DNA of 64,000 nt, from the NCBI RefSeq assembly GCF_038502225.1, contig NC_091369.1, forward strand, positions 262,001-326,000, read 5' to 3'. This DNA is from Cherax quadricarinatus. Lineage: Eukaryota; Arthropoda; Malacostraca; Decapoda; Parastacidae. Position 1 is the stretch's first letter, and each line of letters opens with the position of its first letter. The notes beneath the pieces are model-generated. The model did not search any database, was not told the origin of the DNA, and worked only from the letters and a program-made list of their open reading frames with translations. The position numbers and the translations under genes were made by a program. Shown here piece by piece: positions 1 to 10,180 of the stretch.

Positions 1-94
1 AACACAGACTCGTAAGTTGGTGAGAATTACTACATTATGATATTCCAAAGGGAAATAAACACAATACACTCGCAAAGAGGCGATCTTTACAATG

Positions 95-212
95 CAGAAC
101 AATCCACATGGGGATGGAAATCTTAAGCTCTAGATCTTTCGCACTCTCGTGCGTCGTCAGGAGCTATGTAATGTTGCAGGACGGCAGCAGATAGGAGGGG
201 AAATTTTCTAAG
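95..212 (-). repeat. Dispersed repeat F, left arm of an inverted pair
   Basis: This about 118-bp stretch is the reverse complement, with scattered mismatches, of 598-714. Shared landmarks are GCACTCTCGTGCGTCGT and ATGTTGCAGGAC/ATGTTGCAAGAC. A third, sense copy lies at 16300-16390. The two arms face each other around a LINE fragment. No coding function is recognised. Confidence 0.7.
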
Positions 213-224
213 GCAAGGCAGCAA

Positions 225-555
225 CATACCCCCAGTGAAAAGTAGGGGCATCACTGGTACACTAAGAGAAAACACAATAAGTGTCCGAGGCCCAAGACTG
301 TTCAACAGCCTCCCACCAGCAATAAGGGGCATTACGGGAAGACCCCTGGTTGTCTTCAAGAGGGAGCTGGACAGATACCTAAAGACGGTGCCAGATCAGC
401 CGGGCTGTGGTTCGTACGTTGGATTACGTGCGGCCAGCAGTAACAGCCTCGTTGATCAGGCCCTGATCCACCGGGAGGCCTGGTCGTTGAACAGGACTGC
501 GGGGACGTTGATCCCCGTAATGCCCTCCAGGTAGACTCCTCCAGGTAGCATGTCT
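225..555 (+). pseudogene. LINE family F1, C-terminal/3' fragment
   Basis: The frame from 235 encodes a C-terminal segment typical of CR1/L2-like non-LTR retrotransposon polyproteins, with TISVRGPRLFNSLPPAIR, then KRELDRYLKTVPDQPGC and SNSLVDQALIHREAW. Downstream is the GC-rich 3' UTR of the family, ending in short CTCCAGGTA-type repeats. There is no reverse transcriptase core, so this is a 5'-truncated dead copy. At least ten relatives occur in the window, the best being 55750-56169. Family assignment rests on the conserved GPRLFNSLP motif and on the copies in this window; exact clade is uncertain. Confidence 0.75.
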
Positions 556-597
556 GTGACATTGGTTGCCACTGATATCCTCTTCCTGGCCTCAGAG

Positions 598-714
598 AAT
601 CTCCCCTCCTATCTGTTGCTGTCTTGCAACATTGCATAACTCCTAACGACGCACGAGAGTGTGAAAGATCTAGAGTTGAATATTTCCATCCCCCCCTGGC
701 TTGTTCTGCAGAAA
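598..714 (+). repeat. Dispersed repeat F, right arm of an inverted pair
   Basis: Sense copy of repeat F, inverted relative to 95-212. It carries TGTCTTGCAACATTGCAT, ACGACGCACGAGAGTG and a C-run before GGCTTGTTCTGCAG. Function is not known. Confidence 0.7.
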
Positions 715-796
715 ACTGAACATGTACCCACAACAAATAGAGGGGAATGGGGGAATAGATTAGAATATAGAGGGAAAAAAGCTGTGGTATGTAGTA

Positions 797-1155
797 CAGT
801 GCAATTCTGGTGTTTGCACTTAATTGGTTCCTGTGTGGTGTTCGAACTGCGGAAAGTTCGATGTTTGAAACAGTATTTCCCAGGCTCTGTTATAATAATT
901 ATCAGCCTCACACACTGGAGGATGAACTGACTCTTCAAAAAGTCTCGGAGAGTCAAGTCAGTGTCAGAGGTCACTTCAAAGCACTTTTGAAACAAGGCGT
1001 CGTGTAAATTTTTTTACAACTGAATTTTAAACAAGCCAGGGCGTTCGGACTCCAGAAAAACGTTCAAAGACCGGGTCATCTTTTTTTTCTGAACAAAATT
1101 GTTCGGACTCCGGTTTGTTGGAGGTTCAGTACATTCGAACACCGAAATTCCACTG
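797..1155. mobile_element. Tigger/pogo-like MITE with TA target duplication
   Basis: Imperfect terminal inverted repeats start CAGTGCAATTCTGGTGTT at the left and, read on the minus strand, CAGTGGAATTTCGGTGTT at the right. Each is flanked by TA (795-796 and 1156-1157), the usual Tc1/mariner target duplication. The left end continues into GTTCGAACTGCGGAAAGTTC, resembling the subterminal region of pogo/Tigger elements. The element is 359 bp with no transposase, so it would need a transposase in trans. Classification rests on end similarity and the TA duplication. Confidence 0.65.
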
Positions 1156-1159
1156 TATA

Positions 1160-1629
1160 AGGAAAGGGAGGGTGCTGAGTGGGTGGGATGGGAAAGTGTG
1201 AGGCAGGATGTGAACCTGACAGGGAAGAAAGGAAAAGTTTTGTAAGTTAATTACTTGACTGAGGTGTTTGTTGTCAAGTGTGTTACCAGTCAGTGATGTT
1301 GTGTTGCGTTCTTGTGAAGCTTGCTGTGTTGTGAAGTATGTTGAGTTTTTGTGAAGTGTGTTGTATAATGTATTTTGTTGTTGTGTTGCAGTGCGTTGTG
1401 TTGTGAAGTGCGCTTGTTGCTGGTGTTGTGCTCACTTGTATGTGGTTACAGGGGTCTAGTCTCAGTTCCCGGTCCCAAAAGGATAGAAAAGATTAATGCA
1501 CCCGCAAGGAGTATGTATTATTCTCAAGACTTCGGGCCTCCCCGTAGTGGCGTAAACAAATATTGTTGTGCCTACTATCTGTAGGCATACAAATATTGCT
1601 ACCCACCTACATACCCAAATGTTGGCAAC

Positions 1630-1630
<1 letters not shown>
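1160..1630. other. No gene recognised; GT-rich unique sequence
   Basis: The stretch is rich in TGTTGTG-like words and has only short open frames. I see no domain, repeat family or RNA gene. Confidence 0.4.
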
Positions 1631-1632
<2 letters not shown>

Positions 1633-1662
<30 letters not shown>

Positions 1663-1735
1663 TCCTGGCGGGGCCAGGAGCTGAGTCTCGACCCCTGCAA
1701 CCACAATTAGGTGAATTAGGTGAGTACACACACTG
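1633..1735 (-). repeat. LINE family H 3' tail plus (CA)n
   Basis: A (CA)n tract at about 1633-1662 abuts a 3'-tail motif (CAGGAGCTGAGTCTCGACCC, then GCAACCACAATTAGGTG) that recurs at 6800, 8840, 23835 and 24150. In the better copy at 23835-24150 it follows LINE C-terminal coding sequence. Confidence 0.55.
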
Positions 1736-1789
1736 TAGTCAAGCAGTGGTGTAGTGTACCTATGAGGAGTGACCTTCGGGACGAGGAAG

Positions 1790-2030
1790 ACATTTCCTGT
1801 CTCCCCTCCCTACAACTGATTCATCATACCTCCTGTCTTGCCTTCTCTCCTGCTTCCTCTGCTGCCTCCACTCCTCCCTATTTTGCTTCCCTTCTGCCTC
1901 CGATCCTCCCTCTGTTGCTTCCCTCCTGCCTCCACTCCCACTTCTGCTTCCCTCCTGCTCCACACCTCCCATTTTTGCGTCCCTCCTGCCTCCACTCCTC
2001 CCTCTACCTCGACTCCAGAAACCCAAACTC
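1790..2030. repeat. Degenerate CCTCC/TTCTGCC pyrimidine-rich tandem repeat
   Basis: About 240 bp of imperfect repeats built from CCTGCCTCCACTCCTCCC and TTTTGCTTCC words. The open frames on both strands are low-complexity and are not proposed as genes. Confidence 0.6.
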
Positions 2031-2089
2031 TACCTCAGCCCTTTACTATTTCTTTACATCCTCTTTAGTTTCTATATGCAAGCCCAGGT

Positions 2090-3390
2090 TCAAGAGTAGG
2101 TGTGATGAATACATGTATTAGCCTCGTTACAGGTACTATACATGTAACTATATAACTGATTTGTACCGTCTTTCCCTCTCACGTTTAGAAAACGAAAGAT
2201 TAAGCCTTCACAAGTCCTTGTGCTGAGTAACCCACAGTGGTACTGCATTTTTCTCTCAGCTTATAGGCTTAAGAATAAAAAGATAATTGTAATATGCTTA
2301 CTGGCCCACATAAATGTCTAGCCCATTTTTGTACATAAATGGTATACAATACCGACAAGCTGAAGACATGTCCTTGTATTGTGCTGATAAAGCCACTGGT
2401 TGACGAAATGTGTACAAATAAAGATACCCAGATGTTGCACATGGGTCTATTTCTTTAGCTCATTTTTGAGGCTTTCCAGAGTGCGTGTTAGTTGAGACAG
2501 CTGTTTTAAACGCTGGAACTATTCCTACGCCTTTGAAGGGAATATAAGTTCATTATTCTTGGACTATTTTTTTGCAGTAAAGCTATCTGATATATAAACA
2601 AAGAGGGCCGCAGTAGGCCTACCGGACCATTTCTTGCCAGGTCCTTCTTGAACCCAACTATTCTCATATATTTGTCCAACATTGTAGGCCTTCTCTCTCT
2701 GTTTTGCAGGACATTTTTATACACTGTAATACGGAGAACAGTTTAAATGAGGCTTTACCAACCCAGCTTAATTTTGAAGTTTAACTTTTGTACTGCTGCT
2801 GATTAGGCTTTTCTATATAACGCAATTTGTTATCTTGATTGCGAAAACACGTGCCATTAAAAAAATAGATAACCCAAGTTAAAGAGAGAGAGAGAGACGC
2901 TCCTCCCACAGGCAAAGACGAAGAATCACACAACTTCTCGAAGATTCCAGACTTTCTCAAGAACGACAAAAAAGACACGCAGCGTCCAGGAGAGACAGAG
3001 GGACCACAAAATCGTCATTAAAATTAAAAGAAACCCAAAATACTGTTTTTCATGTGCAAAACCCTTGTATTGCGCTGTTGCTTAAAGGACATTAAACTTA
3101 CACTGATGCCAATAAAGAAATGAGTGAAATACTGAAATGATAATACAACTGTGTTCAGTGAGTCATTAATCAGATTAAAGCTGGATAATTCATTTGAGTT
3201 TTGTCATGATTGAAACTCTGTACTCATCTAGAATTGCAGCCATTAAAACCACTGATATTGCCCAACTCAACAAAGGTGTCTGTAAGGTAGTACTAAAAAC
3301 CTGTTTACCAATAGCACTGACGTCCCATGTTACTGAATTATTTGATAGAGTTTTAAGATAACAAAGTAATCCAGGGTAACATGGGTTTAA
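2090..3390. other. Mostly unique AT-rich sequence with one GAAACGTT-element relic
   Basis: No gene is recognised. A decayed plus-strand family A element lies at about 2336-2450 (ATACCGACAAGC, then GTGCTGATAAAGCCACTGG, then AATAAAGATACCCAGATG). The rest, including a short GA tract near 2885, shows no recognisable family. Confidence 0.45.
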
Positions 3391-3394
3391 TAAT

Positions 3395-3580
3395 GGTATA
3401 GACTACCGACAAGTTGATAAGACGAGAGTGTTGCTAGGTAAAAGGGCACAAGTGACATTTTATTGTGGCAACGTTTCACACACCAGGAGTTCCTTGAGAG
3501 CGAAACTTTGCCACAATAAAATGTCACATTAGTTGCACTTATGTCCTTTTACCTAACACATTGTCGGTAATTCTAACAGC
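3395..3580 (+). mobile_element. Hammerhead-like element, family C, inverted pair
   Basis: Two facing copies share TGACATTTTATTGTGGCAAC and its reverse complement around a short centre. The plus copy keeps GAGAGCGAAAC then AATAAAATGTCAC. The outer edge carries an ATACC..CGACAAG-like end motif as in family A. The core is decayed (GAAACTTT in place of GAAACGTT), so catalytic activity is unlikely. Confidence 0.6.
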
Positions 3581-3589
3581 GTTAATACA

Positions 3590-3720
3590 AGGGTGATGAA
3601 CTGGTTACATCATCTCTACATCACTACTGCTTCTGTTGCCTCCTCTGACAAGTCTGATGTGTAGGTGAAACGTTTCCAGAATAAAGATACCCAAATGTTG
3701 CATACAAGTGTCATTTATCA
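3590..3720 (+). mobile_element. Hammerhead-like element, family A
   Basis: Plus-strand copy with the upstream GAACTGGTTACATCAT block, then GTCTGATGTGTAGGTGAAAC and AATAAAGATACCCAAATG. Part of stem II is deleted. It probably does not fold fully. Confidence 0.55.
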
Positions 3721-3949
3721 TATTACGTTCATGCTTATAGGAACTTACCAACAGCCTGATTGATCAGGTAGTCATCCAGGAGGACGTGCCGGCGGTAACC
3801 CCCGGAATTGTCCATAGTTAAACTTCAGTATTCAATTATCCGAAGCTCAATCTTTTTGGCATCCGCTTTACTCGACCTCTATAATATTTACATTGTGTGT
3901 TCTGTGATTATTTCATTTTCCTACGATTAGAACCGTGTATTTTCTTTTA

Positions 3950-4095
3950 TTTAAGTTAGGTTAGGTTCGTCAGGAAACAGAACAAGTGTTTCCTGACGCG
4001 GGTTTTAGTCAGATGATGACCCACCTTTGGAGCTTGTGGTCATCTGACCGAGGCCTTCCGCTGGCTTACCGGTTCACCCCTTTAAAAATTATGCT
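3950..4095 (+). mobile_element. SINE-like element S1 (TTAGG head, two hairpins)
   Basis: One of three copies (others: 43285-43440 minus and 59780-59948 plus). It begins GTTAGGTTAGGTTCG, then a hairpin with 11-bp arms CGTCAGGAAAC/GTTTCCTGACG, a second hairpin GATGACC/GGTCATC, and a tail CCCCTTTAAAAATTATG. The 59780 copy has a 12-bp target duplication, which shows that the family is mobile. No tRNA-type A/B boxes are clear; its origin is unknown. Confidence 0.7.
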
Positions 4096-4099
4096 CAGT

Positions 4100-4250
4100 T
4101 ATAAACATTTAGTTTTAATTCATATTCTCCTTTTATTTGTTTCCGCATCTTGAACGTTTATGTTACTCGTGGACAACACAGGATCCGATTGGGTGGTTAT
4201 TTCCGGAATCATCACATGGTAAACAGCATTAAGGTCGTAGGTAAACACTA
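4100..4250. other. Unique sequence, nothing recognised
   Basis: No coding, RNA or repeat signal seen. Confidence 0.4.
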
Positions 4251-4435
4251 TAATGAAATTCAGAAACCGATAAATTGAAACTTGGAAACTGACAAATGAA
4301 ACTCAGAAAACGAAAAATGAAACAGGAAACGAAAAATGCGTATGAGAAATCGATAAATGAAACTCGGAAAACGAAAAATGAAACGCAGAAAATGCAAAAT
4401 AAAACTCAGAAGACGAGAAATGCAACTCAGATAAG
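4250..4435. repeat. Degenerate about 21-bp tandem repeat
   Basis: Imperfect repeats of AATGAAACTCAGAAAACGAA. Because the unit is near 21 bp, the plus frame reads as a lysine-rich heptad-like string (NETRKTK, NETQKMQ). This looks like a by-product of the repeat, not a gene. Confidence 0.6.
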
Positions 4436-4564
4436 AGAGATTTGTATATTCCTGACAAATGCTGACATACAGAGGTTTCTTTATACTCGTCTTTTGCTTA
4501 TGTGGTTTCTCACATTTCATACATATGTATACATCCGTATACATACCCACACACATAATACCTG

Positions 4565-4680
4565 AAGAACATTTCAATGGAAGAACACAGCAGTAGCTCT
4601 AAAGGCCCATGCTAGGCAGGTCCAACTCACACAAACACATCCACTCATATACCCATTTTCAAAACACTGGACTGCATCAC
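4565..4680 (-). repeat. CR1-like LINE 3'-UTR fragment
   Basis: Matches the 3' end of the LINE at 24658-27370: GGAAGAACACAGCAG, then GGCCCATGCTAGGCAGGTCC and CAACTCACAC. Truncated and non-coding. Confidence 0.6.
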
Positions 4681-5010
4681 AAATAACTGTGGAATAACAC
4701 TACATTTATGTAAGATGTGTGTGTTTGTGTGTAATTAAGTATACTCTGTATTGGTGGACTGACTGGGTATGTACTCAGGCATGTCTCTGCATGCTCATGC
4801 TGAGATGATGTGTCATCTCTGGAGATCTGAGGCTGGTCAGGGCAAAAAGACCCGCTTACGGTAAAGGCATGAGAGAGGAGGAAGAGACAGAGAGAAAGAG
4901 ACAGACAGACATGCACGCACGGACTTTTTAAGATACTCAGAGGATTTGTCAGAGCAGATACTGTGAGGCTCAAATGCTAAAAACACTGGTAAAACACATG
5001 AATGTTCAGA
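4680..5010. other. Unique sequence with a short GA-rich patch
   Basis: No gene recognised. A purine-rich stretch lies at 4870-4915. Confidence 0.35.
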
Positions 5011-5014
5011 AATG

Positions 5015-5156
5015 AGCTAGATGAGGAAGTGGTGGAGGCAAACTCCATACGCAGTTTCAAGGTTAGGTATGATAGGTCTCAAGAGCCTAAGAAGCAGTAA
5101 TACCGACGATTGTAGTTTAAGAGGGAGGAAGGTCCAGGACCTGAGACTGAACTCTC

Positions 5157-5199
<43 letters not shown>

Positions 5200-5990
5200 A
5201 GAAGGAACTGAGTCGTGTGTCACTGTATGCCGACGATATAAAGCTAATGAAAAGAATAAGAACAGGAGAAGACATTGATAAACCCCAACGAATCTTCGAC
5301 ACCCTGCAGATGTGGTCCAACAAATGGCTTCTCGAGTTCAATCCAAACAGATGCAATTAGAGGAGAGGGCAGACCGAACACGGTAAAGTATGGGAGGAGA
5401 GAAGCTGCAAATAGTATTGAGGATTAAAAAGAATCTGGGGGTGAATATAACACCTAACATATTGCCAAAATTATATATAAACCATATCACAACAGCGGCG
5501 TATTTAACATTAGCAAACCTCAGAATAACATTCAGAAACTCGAATACAGGATCCATCAAAACCTTATACACGACATATGTTTGACCAGTCGTTGAATACG
5601 CGGCCCCAACATAAAGCCCCCACCTGGTAGAGCACTTGAAAAAACTGGAAAAGTTCCAAAGCTTTGAAACCATGCTATTACCAGATCTGAGACAGATACT
5701 GTACGAGAAATTGAAGGAACTGAACATGAAGACCCTAGAGGAGAGAAGGGCAGAGGGGGACGTGTTATTATGTACAAAATCTTCAGAGGAACCGGGCCGC
5801 GGGGGCGTTGACCCCCGGAACTCTCTCCAGGTAAACTCCAGGTCTCCAGGAACTGATACGGCTGATAGGGACAGACTTTGAATTAATAGAACCGGGGTCA
5901 AGGTGACACAAGTGGAAGCTGAAGACACGGATGAGCCATAGGAATGTAAGGAAGTATTTGTTTAGTTTTAGGTTAGTTGAAAACTGGAAT
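5015..5990 (+). pseudogene. LINE reverse-transcriptase relic (YADD motif) with embedded (CA)n
   Basis: After a (CA)n tract at 5159-5199, one plus frame reads SLYADDIKLMKRIRTGEDID. YADD at about 5227-5238 is the catalytic motif of reverse transcriptase palm subdomain C. Downstream are the typical spacing MWSNKWLLEFNPNRCN and, after frame changes, a thumb/C-terminal segment (VEYAAPTWSPHL-like, LEKFQ, LYEKLKELNMKTLEERR, then NVRKYLFSFRLVENWNAL). Several stops and frameshifts break it. It is a dead fragment of a CR1/Jockey-type LINE, probably related to family F1. Confidence 0.7.
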
Positions 5991-5999
5991 GCCTTGAAT

Positions 6000-6600
6000 G
6001 AGGCGGTCTACCTAAGGGGTGCTCAGGGGGTCTACCTGGAGGGTATTCCGGGGATCAACACTCCCGCGGCCTGGTCCACGGCCAGGGCCCTTCCCCCGGT
6101 GGATCAGGGCCTGATCAACGAGGCTGTTACTGCTGGCCGCACGTAGTCCAACGTACGAACCAAAGCCCGGCTGATCCAGCACCGACTTTAAGTATCTGTC
6201 CAGCTCCCTCTTGAAGGCAGCCAGGGGGTCTTTTGGTAATTCCCCTTATGGCTGGTGGAAGGCTGTTGAATAGTCTTGGGCTCCGGACACTTATGGCGCC
6301 CCTACTTTTCATTGGTATATGCCTCCGCGGCACACTCCTTGAACAGACCTCCCGGTGGATAAGGGCCTGATGAACCAAGCTGTTACTGCTCGCCGCACGT
6401 TGTTCAACGTACAAATCAGCCGGCTGATTGGGTACTGACTTTATGTATCTGTCCAGCTCGCTCTTGAAGGCACCCAGGGGTCTATTGGTAATCCCCCATA
6501 TGTATGGTGGGCCCCGGACACTTATTGTGTTTTCTCTTAGTGTAAGCATGGCGCCCCTACTTATCATTGGAGGTATGTTGCAATGTTTGCCCAGTCATTT
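6000..6600 (-). pseudogene. Two adjacent LINE F1 3' fragments
   Basis: On the minus strand two copies of the F1 C-terminal/3' region follow one another (about 6000-6320 and 6325-6600). Both carry RGPRLFNSLPPAIRG-like or shortened versions, RELDRY/SELDRY and VPDQP/VPNQP. Each is 5' truncated and frame-broken. The junction near 6320 could be a tandem insertion or a local duplication. Confidence 0.65.
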
Positions 6601-6850
6601 GCTTTCGTAGGAAGTAATTTCTGTGTGCAGATTTGGGACCAGTTCCTGTAGGATTTTCCTAATGTAGATTATAATGTATATTTCTCGCCTGCGCGCCAGG
6701 GAGTACAAGTCAAGTTGTCGTATACCTGGAGTATACCTGGATGGAGTTTCGGGGGTCAGCGCCAGAAGCCAGTGATTCCGATCAAAGCGGTCTAGGAGGC
6801 GGGTCCACGAGATAAACCTCGACCCCCGCAAACACAACTGGGTGAATAAC
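6600..6850 (-). pseudogene. LINE C-terminal fragment and family H tail
   Basis: The minus frame contains LDLYSLARRREIYIIIYIRK and LQELVPNL, a conserved post-RT segment of CR1-like LINEs. A family H type tail (CTCGACCCCCGCAAACACAA, then AACACACACA) and a GA microsatellite follow at 6800-6882. Fragmentary. Confidence 0.55.
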
Positions 6851-6851
6851 A

Positions 6852-6882
6852 CACACAGGAGAGAGAGAGAGAGAGAGAGAGA
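6852..6882. repeat. (GA)n microsatellite
   Basis: Dinucleotide run ending near GACAGACATG. Confidence 0.8.
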
Positions 6883-6884
6883 CA

Positions 6885-7074
6885 GACATGTCGTGAATGT
6901 GCCTTAACACGTTTATGATCCACGTCTGCAACTATAAAACTTTTATTGTACGCCCTTCATAGCTTTGTGTTGAGAAGTACTGAACGACCAGTGTTGTGTA
7001 ACGTGTGAATGACGGAGAAAGAGGTCCACGTTCCTCACATCTTTTATATTTCAACTTAGTAACAGCGAGAGGGT
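6885..7074. other. Flank of family D element
   Basis: Contains CAACTATAAAACTTTTATTG and a segment similar to the upstream part of family D elements (GTTGTGTAACGTGTG). No gene. Confidence 0.3.
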
Positions 7075-7120
7075 AAATGACTTGATAATGGCACCAGGAC
7101 GGACCGAAAGGTCGCTTAAG
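7075..7120 (+). ncRNA. Family D hammerhead-like core, degenerate
   Basis: Reads GACTTGATAATGG, a stem II remnant, then GGACCGAAAGGTCG. TTGATAA corresponds to hammerhead core positions 3-9 with U3 and A8, and GAAA to positions 12-15.1. The palindromic ACGT of stem III is mutated to AGGT. It sits immediately before the 35-bp satellite, exactly where the 3' end of a family D element would be. Confidence 0.5.
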
Positions 7121-8505
7121 ATTGTTAGTTGTGAAGTGTTCCAGCCACAGTATTGTGGGTTAGTTGTGAAGTGTTCCAGCCACGGTATTGTAGGTTGGTT
7201 GTAAAGTGTTCCAGCCACAGTATTGTGGGTTAGTTGTGAAGTGTTCCAGCCACGGTATTGTGGGTTAGTTGTAAAATGTTCCAGCCACGGTATTGTGGGT
7301 TAGTTGTAAAATGTTCCAGCCACGGTATTGTGGGTTAGTTGTGAAGTGTTCCAGCCACGGTATTGTAGGTTAGTTGTAAAGTGTTCCAGCCACAGTATTG
7401 TGGGTTAGTTGTGAAGTGTTCCAGCCACGGTATTGTAGGTTGGTTGTAAAGTGTTCCAGCCACAGTATTGTGGGTTAGTTGTGAAGTGTTCCAGCCACGG
7501 TATTGTGGGTTAGTTGTAAAATGTTCCAGCCACGGTATTGTGGGTTAGTTGTAAAATGTTCCAGCCACGGTATTGTGGGTTAGTTGTAAAATGTTCCAGC
7601 CACGGTATTGTGGGTTAGTTGTAAAATGTTCCAGCCACGGTATTGTGGGTTAGTTGTAAAATGTTCCAGCCACGGTATTGTGGGTTAGTTGTGAAGTGTT
7701 CCAGCCACGGTATTGTGGGTTAGTTGTAAAATGTTCCAGCCACGGTATTGTGGGTTAGTTGTAAAATGTTCCAGCCACGGTATTGTGGGTTAGTTGTGAA
7801 GTGTTCCAGCCACGGTATTGTGGGTTAGTTGTAAAATGTTCCAGCCACGGTATTGTGGGTTAGTTGTAAAATGTTCCAGCCACGGTATTGTGGGTTAGTT
7901 GTAAAATGTTCCAGCCACGGTATTGTGGGTTAGTTGTAAAATGTTCCAGCCACGGTATTGTGGGTTAGTTGTGAAGTGTTCCAGCCACGGTATTGTAGGT
8001 TAGTTGTAAAGTGTTCCAGCCACAGTATTGTGGGTTAGTTGTAAAATGTTCCAGCCACAGTATTGTGGGTTAGTTGTGAAGTGTTCCAACCGCGGTATTG
8101 TAGGTTAGTTGTAAAGTGTTCCAGCCACAGTATTGTGGGTTAGTTGTAAAATGTTCCAGCCACGGTATTGTAGGTTAGTTGTAAAGTGTTCCAACCACGG
8201 TATTGTAGGTTAGTTGTAAAGTGTTCCAGCCACAGTATTGTGGGTTAGTTGTGAAGTGTTCCAGCCACGGTATTGTAGGTTAGTTGTAAAGTGTTCCAGC
8301 CACAGTATTGTGGGTTAGTTGTGAAGTGTTCCAGCCACGGTATTGTGGGTTAGTTGTGAAGTGTTCCAGCCACGGTATTGTGGGTTAGTTGTGAAGTGTT
8401 CCAGCCACGGTATTGTGGGTTAGTTGTGAAGTGTTCCAGCCACGGTAGTGTGGGTTAGTTGTGAAGTGTTCCAGCCACGGTATTGTGGGTTAGTTGTGAA
8501 GTGTT
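7121..8505 (+). repeat. 35-bp satellite, about 39 copies
   Basis: Head-to-tail 35-bp units, for example TTAGTTGTGAAGTGTTCCAG followed by CCACGGTATTGTGGG. Two main subtypes alternate: GTGAAGTG versus GTAAAATG, and TGTGGG versus TGTAGG. The unit matches the 3' end of family D elements, whose better copies at 57300-57481 and 43610-43650 carry (in either orientation) GTTATTTGTGTACTG-like sequence and GTTCCAGTCACGGTATTGTG. The array therefore looks like tandem amplification of that terminus. Confidence 0.95.
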
Positions 8506-8514
8506 AATATTAAT

Positions 8515-8830
8515 AATTTACTTTTTATCAGGCATTTGTGCTAAGTGGATCTTGTATACATATATGTTCTTGTGCTACCGTCCGCAAGATGGATATGGAG
8601 TGGTCCATGAGCTAGTGTTGTCTACATGGCAAAGTCTAAATCTCATCACTGGATCTTGTATTCAGCTGTATTAGCTGAAGCTGTTGCTTGCTGAATGGGT
8701 TGTAAATTAGGTATTTAAGCTGTTGAAAGTGAGCCAATGAACAACTGATGGGTTTCGTGTGTGTACTGTCTCAGCAGAATACTCTGCACCGGTGAGGTCG
8801 AGCCGTTTCTCAGATTAATGAGGCTTGGTA
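8515..8830. other. Unique sequence, nothing recognised
   Basis: Only short open frames; no repeat family identified. Confidence 0.4.
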
Positions 8831-8834
8831 CGGT

Positions 8835-9010
8835 GTGTACTTACCTATATGTTGTTGCAGGGGTCGATTCACAGCTCTTGACCCCTCCTCTTCGCTGATC
8901 GCTATTTGGTCCACTCTCTCCCTTATCGTACCTCTTTTTAAAGCTATATATAGATCCTGCCTCCACTACACCACTCTCCAGATTGTTCCACTTCCTGTGT
9001 TTATGTTGCA
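8835..9010 (-). pseudogene. LINE family H C-terminal/3' fragment
   Basis: Read on the minus strand, this matches the copy at 23835-24150: a WNNLE-type C-terminal segment followed by the tail with GGGGTCGA and GTTGCAGGGG landmarks. Too short and mutated to code. Confidence 0.55.
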
Positions 9011-9014
9011 GGTG

Positions 9015-9740
9015 TCACGATAATGCAGGTGAATTGTTGTGCATGTGTGTTGTAGTGCAGGTGTTGTATTACATGTATTATTGGAAGGGAAGGAGATGAG
9101 TGCCCTGAGAGTGGGCTTCTCTGGTCTGGTAAATAACAACTATAATTGTGGCTGCTACTCTAGCGAAAATAATTGGTTAATTACCCGTTCCCGGACCCCA
9201 GGGTGTACAGGACGCTGTCTGTGGTGTAGTAGTAGTAGTAGTAATGTGTTGGTATATGGGAGAAACGTGTCTAGAGTGTGGTAGAGAGTGTATAGTAGAA
9301 ACATGTGGGTATTTATGTGGGTGTTATGTGTGGAGAAGGACGTGTGTAGGGCTGTGTAGTATTGTGTTGGTATCTTTGAGAAACATGTTAGTGTATAGGA
9401 TTGTGGAGATACTGAGTGCATTAGTGTTGGAGAAATGTGTTTTTAAGGGTGTGGTAGTAATGCGAGTGGCAGATGCTTTCTTGCAGTCCAAAAAATAAAC
9501 AGCCCACCTAACCCTTTGTTTGCAGTCGTCGAACTTTATTGAAGCAGGAATTACCTTCTTAAAACCCATGACTATCTCTCCAAGTGCTTCGCCACTCTCC
9601 TTATTATCTTGAGAGACTGTGTATGTCAAGGTCCCTGGCGTGTAGTATACAACTGACTCTATTTCTTTGAGCATTTGCTGTTTGCAAGCTGTCTGGGAGA
9701 TGCCTCGTCTCCAGTGTCAGAATGTTGTGGACGAAGTAAT
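9015..9740. other. No gene recognised
   Basis: GT-rich, with imperfect GTAGTAGTAG and GTGTTGGTAT words and a short AGT triplet run at 9227-9242. No family identified. Confidence 0.35.
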
Positions 9741-9744
9741 GCAA

Positions 9745-9845
9745 TTATTTTGAAAACTGACAAGTTGAAGAATGAGATACTTGGGCAACATTTGGAAATT
9801 TTTATTGAGGAAGCGTTTCGCCAGCCAGTGACTTCTTCAGTGTCA
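9745..9845 (-). mobile_element. Hammerhead-like element, family A
   Basis: Minus-strand copy. Read in sense it gives CTGAAGAAGTCACTGGCTGG, then CGAAACGCTTCC and CAATAAAAAT, with the terminal CTTCAACTTGTCAG. Stem II GTCAC/CTGGC pairs; stem III ACGT is mutated to ACGC. Confidence 0.6.
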
Positions 9846-9995
9846 GATCAGCCGGGCTGTGGCTTGTACGTTGGACTGCGTGCGGCCAGCAGTAACAGCC
9901 TCGTTGATCAGGCCCTGATCCACTCGGAGGCCTGGTCGTGGACCAGGCCGCGGGGGCGTTGATCCCCGGAATGCCCTCCGGGTAGACTCCAGGTA
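9846..9995 (+). pseudogene. LINE F1 3' fragment
   Basis: Encodes SDQPGCGLYVGLRAASSNSL and VDQALIHSEAWSWTRPRGR before the F1 3' UTR. 5' truncated; it directly abuts the family A element on its left. Confidence 0.7.
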
Positions 9996-10079
9996 ATCCA
10001 ATACAGAGACCATCAGTGAAAGATAATGAGGAGAATGGGGTAATCAATCCCTCAGCCTGGAGTCGATGTGTTGGTCTTA

Positions 10080-10180
10080 TTGTTATTGTTTGTAACGGCT
10101 TGACAAAACTCCTGGAAAGCGAAACGTTACCACATTAAAATGTTGCGTTAGTTGCACTTGTGTCCTTTTACCTAACACTC
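10080..10180 (+). mobile_element. Hammerhead-like element, family C
   Basis: Single plus copy: GGCTTGACAAAACTCCTGG, then AAAGCGAAACGTTACC and ATTAAAATGTTGC. Core TTGACAA with stem II remnant CTC..AAG and palindromic ACGT retained. Confidence 0.6.

Noticed and set aside
7121..8505. Telomere or subtelomere repeat (GGGTTAG appears in each unit)
   Set aside because: GGGTTAG occurs once per 35-bp unit only; the unit matches the family D terminus rather than TTAGG repeats.
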